Assembly (NCBI GenBank): GCA_934085595.1
Contig: CAKOHK010000003.1
Coordinates: forward strand, 62,001-126,000
Direction: 5' to 3'
Length of the DNA: 64,000 nt
Origin: an uncultured Bacilli bacterium
GTDB taxonomy: Bacteria > Bacillota_I > Bacilli_A > RF39 > UBA660
This document shows positions 56,576-64,000 of this stretch, piece by piece. The notes beneath the pieces are model-generated. The model was not told the DNA's origin. It was given only the letters and a program-made list of their open reading frames with translations, and made no database searches. Both the position numbers and the translations under genes were made by a program. The first letter of the stretch is position 1; every line of letters begins with the position of its first letter.

Positions 56576-57529
56576 ATGGCAAAAATAAAGACTGAAGAGT
56601 GTAATTCAATTAAGGCTGAATTGACGGAATACTTAACTAAATTACAAGAAGATACGAAAGCTGTTAAAACTGCGATTGAAGGTTTTTATGATATACCAAA
56701 AGATAAGATTGACGGAGCTGATTTTAATAAAGTTAAAGCTCATTTAAGATCATACAGTGAGTTATTTGAATCTATACAATCAGAGATTGAAGAGCTGAAT
56801 GTTGCTCAGGGAGAAGCTAATGATAAAATGGAAAAGTATGTAGATGAGTATTCAACATATGATGTTCCTGAGATTACTGATCCTGTTAACAATGAAGATA
56901 TGCTTGATATTGTAACTCAAATAGAACAGGAGAAACACGATGATTATGATTATAAGAAAGAACATGAATGTATTTGGGAAGAAAAAGTAGAAAACACAGA
57001 TGATACTGGGTATATTATATCTGTTGATATTGTTCATCATACTGCATGTGAAGATGGTGTATATTTCCATTCAGATGAAGTTAATGCTGCTTATCGTCTT
57101 TGGAGGAAATATTTAAAAGCAAAGAAATATTTGTGGAGATTGAAAGATGAAGATAGTGCTGCTTATGAAAAGTTTAATACCGCTATAACTGCTCTTAAAA
57201 CTGATATAGATACTCAAAATGAAAAGATTGTTGAAATGACTATTAAAGCTAGCGTTAAAAATGCTATTGTGTCTGGCAATTTAGATTTAAACAGTGTACG
57301 TGATAGTGCGGTTAAAAATGGGCTTGATTATGATTCAGGTTATTATGATGATTTTAATAATAATACGAATGATGGTACAAATACTGAAACTAATTCGAGT
57401 GTTGGTAGTACTAATTCAATAATGTTCAGAGATAGTACAATTAATAATACTGCGACTGGTGTACCTGCATTGACTGGTGTACCTGCATTTGGCGATGTTG
57501 TCGGAATGTGGAATATGCTGAATGGATAA
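56576..57529 (+). CDS. Coiled-coil protein resembling LXG/WXG100-type secreted proteins
   Basis: The 317-residue product starts at 56576 (MAKIKTEECNSIKAELTEYLTKLQ), with AGAGGGTG upstream. The first 100 residues form helices with a loop (AIEGFYDIPKDKIDGADFNKVKAHLRSYSELFESIQSEIEEL), a layout like the N-termini of LXG or WXG100 type VII secretion cargo, which have no signal peptide. The middle holds two His/Cys words (KKEHECIWEE, VHHTACEDG) and the end is Asn/Thr/Gly-rich. GCG, CGT and GAC codons are more common than in neighbouring genes, which hints at transfer. No type VII machinery is in this window, so secretion is a guess. Confidence 0.5.
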   Translation: MAKIKTEECNSIKAELTEYLTKLQEDTKAVKTAIEGFYDIPKDKIDGADFNKVKAHLRSYSELFESIQSEIEELNVAQGEANDKMEKYVDEYSTYDVPEITDPVNNEDMLDIVTQIEQEKHDDYDYKKEHECIWEEKVENTDDTGYIISVDIVHHTACEDGVYFHSDEVNAAYRLWRKYLKAKKYLWRLKDEDSAAYEKFNTAITALKTDIDTQNEKIVEMTIKASVKNAIVSGNLDLNSVRDSAVKNGLDYDSGYYDDFNNNTNDGTNTETNSSVGSTNSIMFRDSTINNTATGVPALTGVPAFGDVVGMWNMLNG

Positions 57530-57555
57530 TTATAGAAACAGGATGATTTTTGACT

Positions 57556-57918
57556 ATGGAAAAAGATGAAACAAAGAAAAATAATTTAGATTATAAATCT
57601 CGCAAGAACTATTTAGATGACAATATAGATAGATGTAAAGATTTTATAAGTGAAAAGCGTAGATTAATAGATATTCATTATGATATGCTTAGAAGAAATG
57701 CTAACGATGAAGAAACTGTAAGAACATCAAAAAAAGCAATTGCTGGAATAGAAGATGAAATTGTTAATATGCAAAAAACTGTTAAAAGGTTTTATGATCG
57801 AAAAGATGAAGTTGAAAAAGAAGAAAGAGAATACTATCGTAAAGAGTATGAAGGATATAAAGAGACTAAGAGTAAAGAAACTGATAAGCAAGCTGATGAT
57901 GGTAGAGTAGGAGAGTAA
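57556..57918 (+). CDS. Coiled-coil protein, partner of the upstream LXG-like gene
   Basis: The 120-residue product is very charged and almost fully helical: DDNIDRCKDFISEKRRLIDIHYDMLRRN and DEIVNMQKTVKRFYDRKDEVEKEEREYYRKEY. Small coiled-coil partners of this type lie beside LXG toxins, but I cannot assign a family. The start is taken as the ATG at 57556; a TTG at 57550 is also possible with AGGATGAT upstream. It has the same slightly higher GC as the upstream gene. Its stop codon lies within a terminator. Confidence 0.45.
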   Translation: MEKDETKKNNLDYKSRKNYLDDNIDRCKDFISEKRRLIDIHYDMLRRNANDEETVRTSKKAIAGIEDEIVNMQKTVKRFYDRKDEVEKEEREYYRKEYEGYKETKSKETDKQADDGRVGE

Positions 57919-57929
57919 TCTCCTTTTTT
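57909..57929 (+). terminator. Terminator after the coiled-coil pair
   Basis: A 6-bp stem AGGAGA/TCTCCT (57909-57914 with 57919-57924) spans the stop codon and is followed by TTTTT. Confidence 0.65.
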
Positions 57930-57933
57930 CACA

Positions 57934-58037
57934 TAAAAAAATAGGACTGCGCCCCCTGAGCACAGTCCGGAAAAAAGAATAAAAAGGGGTTGGCTAGTGT
58001 GATACTAGCACCAATTCGCCTAATAGTGAATTGGTAA
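57934..58037 (-). ncRNA. Putative structured small RNA (minus strand)
   Basis: A non-coding stretch that is richer in G+C than its surroundings and has its own minus-strand promoter. Read on the minus strand, it has hairpin 1 (ACCAATTC/GAATTGGT, 58033-58010), hairpin 2 (GCTAGT/ACTAGC, about 58009-57993) next to it or competing with it, a pyrimidine-rich linker, and a terminal 9-bp hairpin with one mismatch (57968-57944). The terminal hairpin is followed by TATTTTTTT, a strong terminator. Length about 105 nt. It matches no RNA family that I can name; the SRP, 6S and tmRNA cores are not present. Confidence 0.55.
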
Positions 58038-58043
58038 GTCTAT

Positions 58044-58072
58044 ATACTAAAGCAAAATGGGGTGTTTGTCAA
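58044..58072 (-). promoter_or_regulatory. Promoter of the minus-strand small RNA
   Basis: On the minus strand: perfect TTGACA (58067-58072), 17-nt spacer, TAGTAT (58044-58049). The predicted start is near 58037. Confidence 0.55.
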
Positions 58073-58111
58073 GTATTTTTAAAAATATTTTTTAATTTGA
58101 TGATTTTGTAT

Positions 58112-58117
58112 TATAAT
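58112..58117 (+). promoter_or_regulatory. -10 box of the DUF1003 gene
   Basis: Perfect TATAAT; the -35 region is weak. It overlaps an in-frame ATG at 58116, which argues for the start at 58137. Confidence 0.4.
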
Positions 58118-58136
58118 GTTGATAGAGGTGATAGAT

Positions 58137-58661
58137 ATGGCTTTAACTAAAAAGAAAAGAGATATAGTTAAGATGCTTATAAATGATAATAGTATTGATG
58201 ATATTAGTGAGGAAGAACTAATAGATTTATTATTTAATGAACCATTAAATATTGATATTGATAAAAACATGAAAAAGGAGGAAACTGTTCTTGATAGACT
58301 TGCAGATAAAATTACAAATATAGCTGGTAGTTGGGGATTTATATTTAGTTTTGTACTTATTCTTGCTAGCTGGATGATTATAAATGTTTTATTAGATAAA
58401 TTACCTACTAGTGAAGCATTTGATCCATATCCATTTATACTACTTAATTTATTTTTATCATGTGTGGCAGCACTTCAAGCACCTATTATTATGATGAGTC
58501 AAAATAGAAGTGCTAAAAGAGATTCTCTTAGAACTAAGAATGATTATAAAACAGATTTAAAAAGTGAACTTATGTTAGAAGCATTACATGAAGAAATTAA
58601 GAAATTAAATGCTAATCAAAATAAAATATTAAAGATACTTGAAAATAATAATATTAAATAG
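58137..58661 (+). CDS. DUF1003 family membrane protein
   Basis: The 174-residue product starts at 58137, with GAGGTGAT just upstream. A soluble head of about 70 residues is followed by the DUF1003 core: NIAGSWGFIFSFVLILASWMIINVLL, then FDPYPFILLNLFLSCVAALQAPIIMMSQNRSAKRD. That gives two transmembrane helices with the conserved FDPYPFxLLN between them, and a helical Lys-rich tail. The function of the family is unknown. murF follows 8 nt later, so the two may be co-transcribed. Confidence 0.88.
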   Translation: MALTKKKRDIVKMLINDNSIDDISEEELIDLLFNEPLNIDIDKNMKKEETVLDRLADKITNIAGSWGFIFSFVLILASWMIINVLLDKLPTSEAFDPYPFILLNLFLSCVAALQAPIIMMSQNRSAKRDSLRTKNDYKTDLKSELMLEALHEEIKKLNANQNKILKILENNNIK

Positions 58662-58669
58662 GGGGATAT

Positions 58670-59995
58670 ATGAAAGTTATAGATATTATACGTGAATGTA
58701 ATGGTAAATTGTTATGTGGAGATGAAAAGAAAGAAGTATTTAAGTTTTCTAAAGATACTAGAACTATTAAAAGTGATGAAGTATATGTTGGGATAAAAGG
58801 AAGTAATTTTGATGGAAATGATTATATAGATTCTGCTTTTGATAAAGGGTGCAATATAGCTGTTGTTGATAAGATGATAGATTATAGTAAATATAATGAT
58901 AAAACTATAATATATGTTGAAGATAGTATTAAAGCTTTAGGAAGTCTTGCTAAATATAAAAGAAGTTTGTTTAATGGAGAAGTAGTTTGTATTACTGGTA
59001 GTGTTGGTAAAACAACTACTAAAGATTTAATAGTTAAAGTTTTATCAAGTAAATATAAAGTTTTATATTCGTCTGGTAATTCTAATAATAATATTGGACT
59101 TCCTCTTAGTATATTAAATGGAGAAGATAGTGATGTTTGGGTACTTGAGATGGGTATGAATAATCTTGGGGAAATATCTTATTTATCTAATATAGCAAAA
59201 CCAACTTTGGCAGTTATTACAAATATAGGGACTGCTCATATAGGTAATCTTGGTTCTAGAGAGAATATACTTAAAGCTAAACTTGAAATACTTGATGGTA
59301 TGAAAGATAAAAAATTAATTATAAATAATGATAATGATTTATTGCATGAATATTCTCTTCATAATAAATGTATTACTGTAGGAATTGATAATAAATCTGA
59401 TTATATGGGTAAAATACTATATGATAAAGTATATTTTGATAATAAATATATTAATTTATTTAGTAGTGAAATTCCTTTTGTACTTAATTCATTACTTGCT
59501 TATGCTTGTGGTAGTATTTTAAATATATCATTTGAAGATATTAGTGATAGTCTTAGTAGTTTTATTCTTGAAGGAAATAGACTTAATTTAGTTAAGAGTG
59601 ATAAAGGATACACAATTATAAATGATTCATATAATGCTAGTTATGATTCGGTTAAGTTATCAATAGATATATTATCTAAATATAAAAATAGACGTATATT
59701 TGTATTTGCTGATATATTAGAACTTGGTGATTATTCTAAGGATATACATATTAATATAGGTAAACTTGTTAAAGAAAGTAGTATAGATATGTTTATATGT
59801 GTAGGAAAGAATAGTTATTATAGTTATGAATATGTTAAAAATAATAGTAATATAGAATCATATCATTTTAATAATAATAGTGAAGCATATGATTACTTAA
59901 ATAAAACACTTAATAAAGATGATATAGTTTTATTTAAAGGTAGTAATGCGATGAAACTTAGTGAAATAGTTAATAAACTTCTTAAATGCAACTGA
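58670..59995 (+). CDS. murF: UDP-N-acetylmuramoyl-tripeptide--D-alanyl-D-alanine ligase
   Basis: The 441-residue product has the ATP loop VVCITGSVGKTTTKDLI (about residue 105-120), then SGNSNNNIGLPLSIL, VLEMGMNNLGEISYLS and ITNIGTAHIGNLGSRENILKAKLEIL, all typical of MurF. It adds D-Ala-D-Ala to UDP-MurNAc-tripeptide in the cytoplasm, the last step before lipid I. Its presence shows that the cell makes peptidoglycan. The start is preceded by AGGGGGAT. It is not next to mraY or murD here, so the wall genes are dispersed. Confidence 0.94.
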   Translation: MKVIDIIRECNGKLLCGDEKKEVFKFSKDTRTIKSDEVYVGIKGSNFDGNDYIDSAFDKGCNIAVVDKMIDYSKYNDKTIIYVEDSIKALGSLAKYKRSLFNGEVVCITGSVGKTTTKDLIVKVLSSKYKVLYSSGNSNNNIGLPLSILNGEDSDVWVLEMGMNNLGEISYLSNIAKPTLAVITNIGTAHIGNLGSRENILKAKLEILDGMKDKKLIINNDNDLLHEYSLHNKCITVGIDNKSDYMGKILYDKVYFDNKYINLFSSEIPFVLNSLLAYACGSILNISFEDISDSLSSFILEGNRLNLVKSDKGYTIINDSYNASYDSVKLSIDILSKYKNRRIFVFADILELGDYSKDIHINIGKLVKESSIDMFICVGKNSYYSYEYVKNNSNIESYHFNNNSEAYDYLNKTLNKDDIVLFKGSNAMKLSEIVNKLLKCN

Positions 59996-60073
59996 AAATA
60001 TACAAAAAGCATCTAAAAATTGGTAGAGTGCAACCGGTTAATATTGTACATTTTTATGTGAAAGGAAGGAAAT

Positions 60074-61438
60074 ATGAATCTATCAGAAAATATTAAAAAA
60101 ATAAGAAAAGAGAATAATTTATCTCAAGAGGCACTTGCGGATAAACTTAATGTATCAAGGCAGTCTGTATCTAAATGGGAGAGCGGGAGTGCTTATCCTG
60201 AGATGGACAAAGTTTTACAGATATGTAAGATGTTTAATCTTAATATAGATGAACTTATGAATCAAGATATAAATCAAGTTAATAATAGTAAGCAAGAAAA
60301 GAAAACTTTTAATAAATATTTTGATGATTTTACAAGTTTTATAGGTAAGAGCATTGATATGTTTAGTAGTATGAGTTTTAAAACTAAGTTTGTTTGTTTC
60401 TTTGAACATCTTGGTATTGTTGGTATTATGACTTTGATATTATATATTATTGGTGCTATTGGAAGTAGTATATTTTCAAATTTATTTGGGTTTGCTAGTT
60501 ATAAAGTATATAATATATTACATGGTATTGTTAGTTCATTATATTTGATATGTTCTGTAATATTAATATTTATAATAGTTGTTACATCATTTAAGAGAAG
60601 ATATCTTGATTATTATGTTATAGTTCATAGTGAAAAAGATAATGCTGAAGAAGAAGTAAAAGAAGAAAAGGCTTCAAGTGAAGAAGTAAAAGAAAATAAG
60701 AAAGTATATCTTGAAAAGAAACAGGAAAAGATTGTTATAAGAGATCCTGAAGGTTCTGGTTATAATTTTATGCACGTAATATTTAATATATTTCTTTTTG
60801 GAGTTAAGATATGTGCTGGATTTATTTTAATGTTTATTTTACTTGCTATATTAATGTTTAGTATATTTATAGTATTAACATTTATGATAAGTAAAACTGG
60901 AACGTTATTTATTGGTTCATTACTTGGATGTATATTTGTAATTATGGCTTTATTTGTAATTGCTGCGTTAACTTATGATTTTATTATTAATAAGAAACCT
61001 AATAAAATATTATTTGGATATTTATTTTTAGTTAGTATTATAGGTATTGGAATTAGTGGTGGATTATTTATTAATGGAATTACTAAATTAAATTATGTAA
61101 AAGGGTATGAAAGTGAAGGAGCAGTAACTAATGTATATGAATATAGTGGGGTTCGTGATATTTACTTTTCTTGCTGTAGTCATATAGAGTATTCTATAGA
61201 AGATATAGATGGTGTTAAGGTTGAGGTTGTTTCTAGTAAGTATAGTAATATATATGTTGCTAGGAATGAAGATGAGTTATATTTTCATTATAGGGGAACT
61301 ATAAATATGTTTGATAATATTAGGGGTATTCTTAGTGATATTAATTCTAAGAATATAATTGATTATAGCGAATATAAAGTAATAGTTCATGCTAATAGTG
61401 ATACTATAAATTATTTAAAGAAAAATTATTATAATTAA
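60074..61438 (+). CDS. XRE-family regulator fused to a membrane domain
   Basis: The 454-residue product has an HTH_3 domain at residues 5-60 (LSENIKKIRKENNLSQEALADKLNVSRQSVSKWESGSAYPEMDKVLQICKMF), then about six transmembrane helices between residues 105 and 345, with a Glu/Lys-rich cytoplasmic loop between. The tail is an outside beta-like region (VYEYSGVRDIYFSCCSHIEYSIE). Membrane-bound XRE regulators of this build sense envelope signals in Firmicutes; the target is unknown. GAAAGGAAGG precedes the start. A bidirectional terminator separates it from the convergent RNase J gene. Confidence 0.8.
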   Translation: MNLSENIKKIRKENNLSQEALADKLNVSRQSVSKWESGSAYPEMDKVLQICKMFNLNIDELMNQDINQVNNSKQEKKTFNKYFDDFTSFIGKSIDMFSSMSFKTKFVCFFEHLGIVGIMTLILYIIGAIGSSIFSNLFGFASYKVYNILHGIVSSLYLICSVILIFIIVVTSFKRRYLDYYVIVHSEKDNAEEEVKEEKASSEEVKENKKVYLEKKQEKIVIRDPEGSGYNFMHVIFNIFLFGVKICAGFILMFILLAILMFSIFIVLTFMISKTGTLFIGSLLGCIFVIMALFVIAALTYDFIINKKPNKILFGYLFLVSIIGIGISGGLFINGITKLNYVKGYESEGAVTNVYEYSGVRDIYFSCCSHIEYSIEDIDGVKVEVVSSKYSNIYVARNEDELYFHYRGTINMFDNIRGILSDINSKNIIDYSEYKVIVHANSDTINYLKKNYYN

Positions 61439-61464
61439 AAATAACTCTACGCAGAGTTATTTTT
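61437..61464. terminator. Bidirectional terminator between the XRE and RNase J genes
   Basis: A 12-bp perfect stem (61437-61448 with 61453-61464) has the loop ACGC. It is A-rich on one side and T-rich on the other, so it works on both strands. Confidence 0.8.
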
Positions 61465-63124
61465 TCATTATCATTGGAATTATTATTGGTCTTCTACCAG
61501 TTAATTCTATTATATAGGAGTTTATATCTAATATAATTCTATTTTTTAAGTCTGTTAAACTAAAGTTATCTTTTTCAAGTTCATTTAGTGTTAATATACT
61601 TACTTTATCAGCTATTTCTTTTAATAGTTCTTGGTTATTATTTACTACTACGAAACCTCTTGTTGTTATATTTGGTTCAAGTAACATTTTTCTATGTTCT
61701 AAGTCTAAGTTTAATATTACTATTAATACTCCGTCTGTTGACATTATTTTTCTATCTTTTATTATACTTGCTCCTACATCTCCAACTCTTGAACCATCTA
61801 CATATATATCATTAATATAAACTCTATTTTTTCTATATACTTTTCCATCTTTAATGGCAAGTATATCTCCATTTTGAAGTACGAAAGTATTTTCTTCAGG
61901 TATATCACAAAGTACTCCTAGGCTTGCATGTGATTTTAACATTCTATATTCACCATGCATAGGCATAAAATATTTAGGTCTTATAAGTCTTATTAATAAT
62001 TTTAATTCTTCTTGTTTTGCATGTCCTGATGTGTGTACATCATATTCACTTGTATTTGTATAAACTTTAGCTCCCTTTAAATATAATTTATTAATTATTC
62101 TATTTATTGATAGAGCATTACCTGGGATAGGGGAAGATGAGAATATTACTACATCTTCTTTCATTAATGTTATGTTTCTATCTACACCGTTTGCTATTCT
62201 TGAAAGAGCAGCTAGTGGTTCTCCTTGTGAACCTGTACATAATAAACATACATTTTCAGGTTTCATTCTATTTGCTTCTTCACTTGTTATAAATATTCCA
62301 TCATCTTTAATATATCCACATTGTTTAGCAATTTCTATATTTGTTACCATACTTCTACCGAATGTAACTATTTTTCTATTATTTTCTCTACATGTTTGTA
62401 CTATGTGAGTTAATCTATAAATATTACTTGCAAATGTTGCGAGTATTATTCTAGCATGTCTATTTTCAGCAAATATTTCTCCTAGTGCTTCATCAACTAT
62501 AGATTCACTATTTGAAAAACCAGGTACTAAAGCATTAGTTGAATCACTTAATAAAAGAGTAACACCTTTATTTCCAATAGCGGCCATTTTACCAAGATTT
62601 GCTACTGGTCCGATTGGAGTTAAATCTATTTTAAAATCTCCTGTTTCAACTATAGTACCATTTTTAGTAGTAATAGCCATTCCAAAAGAATCTGGAATAG
62701 AGTGAGTTGTTGTAAAAAACTCTATATTAAATCTTTTAGTTTTAATATGTAAATCTTCATTAACTGGTATAAACTTAGGTGCTTTTACATTTCTTTCTTC
62801 TAATTTATTTTTTATTAATCTTTCTGCGATATTAGGTGCATATATTACTGGTATATTAATATTTTGTAATAAAAATGGTATACCACCGATGTGATCTTCA
62901 TGACCGTGTGTAATAATTAAACCTTTTATCTTATCTTCATGTCCTTTTAAGTGAGTGTAATCAGCAAGAACATAATCTATACCTAATAGATTTTCTTCCG
63001 GAAACTTAACACCACAATCTATAATAAAGATTTCATCTTCATCAGTTACTACATACATATTTTTACCAACTTCACCAAGGCCACCTAAAGCACATATTAA
63101 AGTCTCATTGTCTTTACTTATCAT
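61457..63124 (-). CDS. rnj: Ribonuclease J
   Basis: The 555-residue product has the metallo-beta-lactamase/beta-CASP plan: ITHGHEDHIGGIPFLLQ (metal site), VETGDFKIDLTPIGP, LLSDSTNALVPGFSNSE, and the beta-CASP part with IILATFASNIYR and MPMHGEYRML. It combines 5' exonuclease and endonuclease activity and, with RNase Y, carries out RNA decay. The start is put at 63124 because AGAAGGG lies 9 nt before it; the ATG at 63133 touches that site directly. It could be RNase J1 or J2; only one copy is seen here. Confidence 0.95.
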   Translation of the reverse strand: MISKDNETLICALGGLGEVGKNMYVVTDEDEIFIIDCGVKFPEENLLGIDYVLADYTHLKGHEDKIKGLIITHGHEDHIGGIPFLLQNINIPVIYAPNIAERLIKNKLEERNVKAPKFIPVNEDLHIKTKRFNIEFFTTTHSIPDSFGMAITTKNGTIVETGDFKIDLTPIGPVANLGKMAAIGNKGVTLLLSDSTNALVPGFSNSESIVDEALGEIFAENRHARIILATFASNIYRLTHIVQTCRENNRKIVTFGRSMVTNIEIAKQCGYIKDDGIFITSEEANRMKPENVCLLCTGSQGEPLAALSRIANGVDRNITLMKEDVVIFSSSPIPGNALSINRIINKLYLKGAKVYTNTSEYDVHTSGHAKQEELKLLIRLIRPKYFMPMHGEYRMLKSHASLGVLCDIPEENTFVLQNGDILAIKDGKVYRKNRVYINDIYVDGSRVGDVGASIIKDRKIMSTDGVLIVILNLDLEHRKMLLEPNITTRGFVVVNNNQELLKEIADKVSILTLNELEKDNFSLTDLKNRIILDINSYIIELTGRRPIIIPMIMKK

Positions 63125-63161
63125 ATAATTCATCCCTTCTAAATGTTAAATTTGTATAAGT

Positions 63162-63190
63162 ATTATATCAAATATTATTAGTTTTGTCTA
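63162..63190 (-). promoter_or_regulatory. SigA promoter of RNase J
   Basis: On the minus strand: TAGACA (63185-63190), 17-nt spacer ending TGA, perfect TATAAT (63162-63167). Confidence 0.7.
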
Positions 63191-63235
63191 GATTATAAAT
63201 GTATTTGATGCTACAATTAGAGTGGAGGGTTTAGT

Positions 63236-63808
63236 ATGGATAAGAATATAAGTTATTATGATGAGAATGCTATTAGTTATTTTTATAATACTAAGTATCT
63301 TGATATGAAGGAAGCTTATGATAGATTCTTAAGTAGAGTTGTAAGTGGTGGATTAATACTTGATTTTGGATGTGGTGGTGGAAGAGATAGTAAGTATTTT
63401 TTAAGTAAAGACTATAAAGTAAGTGCGATTGATGGAAGTAAAGAAATGTGCAGACTTGCTAGTGAATATGCTAAAATATATGTTAAAAATATAGAATATA
63501 AAGATTTTAGCGATACTTCTATTTATGATGGAATATGGGCAAATGCATCACTAGTACATTTAGATGATAATAATTTATTAAGTACTTTAAGTAGTATAAG
63601 AGAAGCTCTTAAAGATGATGGAGTATTCTATATGAGCCTTAAAAATAATAAAAGTGAAAGAGAAAGTGATAGAGTATTTTATTACCGTAGTTTTGATGAA
63701 GTATATTCTATGATTAGATATTTAGATTTTGAATTAGAAGAATATTATAGTAGTGTATGTAAAAGAGATATAGTTTGGGATAATTATATTCTTAAGAAAG
63801 AAATGTAA
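63236..63808 (+). CDS. Class I SAM-dependent methyltransferase
   Basis: The 190-residue product has the SAM motif I LDFGCGGGRDSKYFLSKDY at about residues 43-61, motif II VSAIDGSKEM, and GIWANASLVHLDDNNLLSTLSSIREALKDDGVFYMSLK. The N-terminus YYDENAISYFYNTKYLDMKEAYDRFL is like small tellurite/TehB- or UbiG-type methyltransferases. The substrate is unknown. GGAGGG precedes the start, and ftsY follows 17 nt after the stop. Confidence 0.85.
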   Translation: MDKNISYYDENAISYFYNTKYLDMKEAYDRFLSRVVSGGLILDFGCGGGRDSKYFLSKDYKVSAIDGSKEMCRLASEYAKIYVKNIEYKDFSDTSIYDGIWANASLVHLDDNNLLSTLSSIREALKDDGVFYMSLKNNKSERESDRVFYYRSFDEVYSMIRYLDFELEEYYSSVCKRDIVWDNYILKKEM

Positions 63809-63825
63809 TTAGAAAGGAAATAGAT

Positions 63826-64000
63826 ATGGGATTATTTAGTAAAGTTAAAAATATATTTGGTAAGAAAGAAGTAACAGAAAAAGAAAGTGAAGAAATTAAA
63901 GTATATACAGATGGAATGAAAAAGACTCGTGAAGAGTTTGTTAATAAATTATCTTTACTTGGTGTTAAATATACTAAAGTTAATGAAGAGTTTTATGAAG
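63826..64000 (+). CDS. ftsY: Signal recognition particle receptor FtsY (N-terminal part, runs off window)
   Basis: 58 codons are visible. The start MGLFSKVKNIFGKKE, an acidic A domain, and GMKKTREEFVNKLSLLGVKYTKVNEEFYE form the FtsY N-terminal and NG-helix pattern. FtsY docks SRP-bound ribosomes at the membrane. AGAAAGGAAAT precedes the ATG. The GTPase domain is outside the window, so the call rests on this N-terminal match. Confidence 0.8.
   Translation, partial: MGLFSKVKNIFGKKEVTEKESEEIKVYTDGMKKTREEFVNKLSLLGVKYTKVNEEFYE

Noticed and set aside
57934..58037. Small RNA as SRP RNA, 6S RNA or a tracrRNA.
   Set aside because: The conserved SRP tetraloop core, the long 6S bulge hairpin and an anti-repeat next to cas9 are all absent.

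Overview
This window is a very AT-rich (by eye about a quarter to 30% G+C) chromosomal segment of a low-GC Gram-positive bacterium. TGG encodes Trp and TGA is a working stop (for example at the ends of the genes at 5664-6830 and 8123-10510), so the code is standard and not mycoplasmal. It carries wall teichoic acid genes, MurF, RNase Y and RNase J, HrcA/CIRCE, SigA, and a sporulation set (SpoIIGA, SigE, SigG, YqfC, YqfD, YlmC/YmxH-like, DacF-like). This suggests a walled, potentially endospore-forming member of the Bacilli/Erysipelotrichia-Mollicutes neighbourhood, probably an uncultured host-associated lineage. The lineage is an inference.

Layout. 1-988: truncated SH3/glucosaminidase wall hydrolase, divergent from the next block. 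1169-14849: poly(glycerol-phosphate)-type wall teichoic acid locus, with TagO-like initiator, four proteins carrying CDP-glycerol glycerophosphotransferase domains (two fused to GT4 glycosyltransferases), three paralogous membrane-anchored beta-propeller proteins, TagD, and the TagGH exporter. 14830-19772: acyltransferase, HAD phosphatase, radical-SAM YhcC, and a D,D-carboxypeptidase with a small partner gene. 19891-23214: RNase Y, two membrane proteins, SecG. 23428-25815: a bacteriocin-type cassette with a C39-peptidase ABC exporter followed by two tiny genes encoding double-glycine-leader peptides that both contain GxxxG. 25839-30401: yqfC-yqfD-vanZ-ybeY-dgkA-era-yqzL-recO. 30468-37016: CIRCE-controlled hrcA-grpE-dnaK-(pepF)-dnaJ. 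37181-40627: dnaG-rpoD-trmK. 40719-43809: small, low-complexity and possible spore-coat proteins plus an S1 protein. 43881-44765: ten tRNA genes. 44824-46539: cyclophilin, TtcA-like, L28 (minus strand). 46610-53461: spoIIGA-sigE, two large membrane/repeat proteins and a small protein, sigG, ylmC-like. 53480-56478: lspA, rluD, tspO, rhomboid. 56576-58072: two coiled-coil LXG/WXG-like proteins with different base composition and a putative minus-strand structured RNA. 58137-64000: DUF1003 protein, murF, XRE membrane regulator, RNase J, methyltransferase, start of ftsY.

How the parts work together. TagO starts the undecaprenol-linked polymer, TagD makes CDP-glycerol, the TagB/TagF-like enzymes and GT4 domains build and decorate it, TagGH exports it, and the propeller proteins could bind or trim it outside. 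The spoIIG promoter keeps the layout known from Bacillus: a perfect Spo0A box overlapping a -35-like hexamer 22 bp from a perfect -10. SigE and SigG genes are near each other but are separated by unusual repeat proteins. sigG has its ribosome binding site inside a terminator-like hairpin.

Promoters read here are mostly SigA type, often with an extended -10 (TGnTATAAT or TGnTAAAAT). Several genes have no Shine-Dalgarno sequence and a -10 box only 5-6 nt before the start codon, which suggests leaderless mRNAs. The features judged most novel are the two-peptide bacteriocin-like cassette, the propeller-rich teichoic acid locus, the Cys-rich GrpE extension and the minus-strand RNA at about 57.93-58.04 kb.
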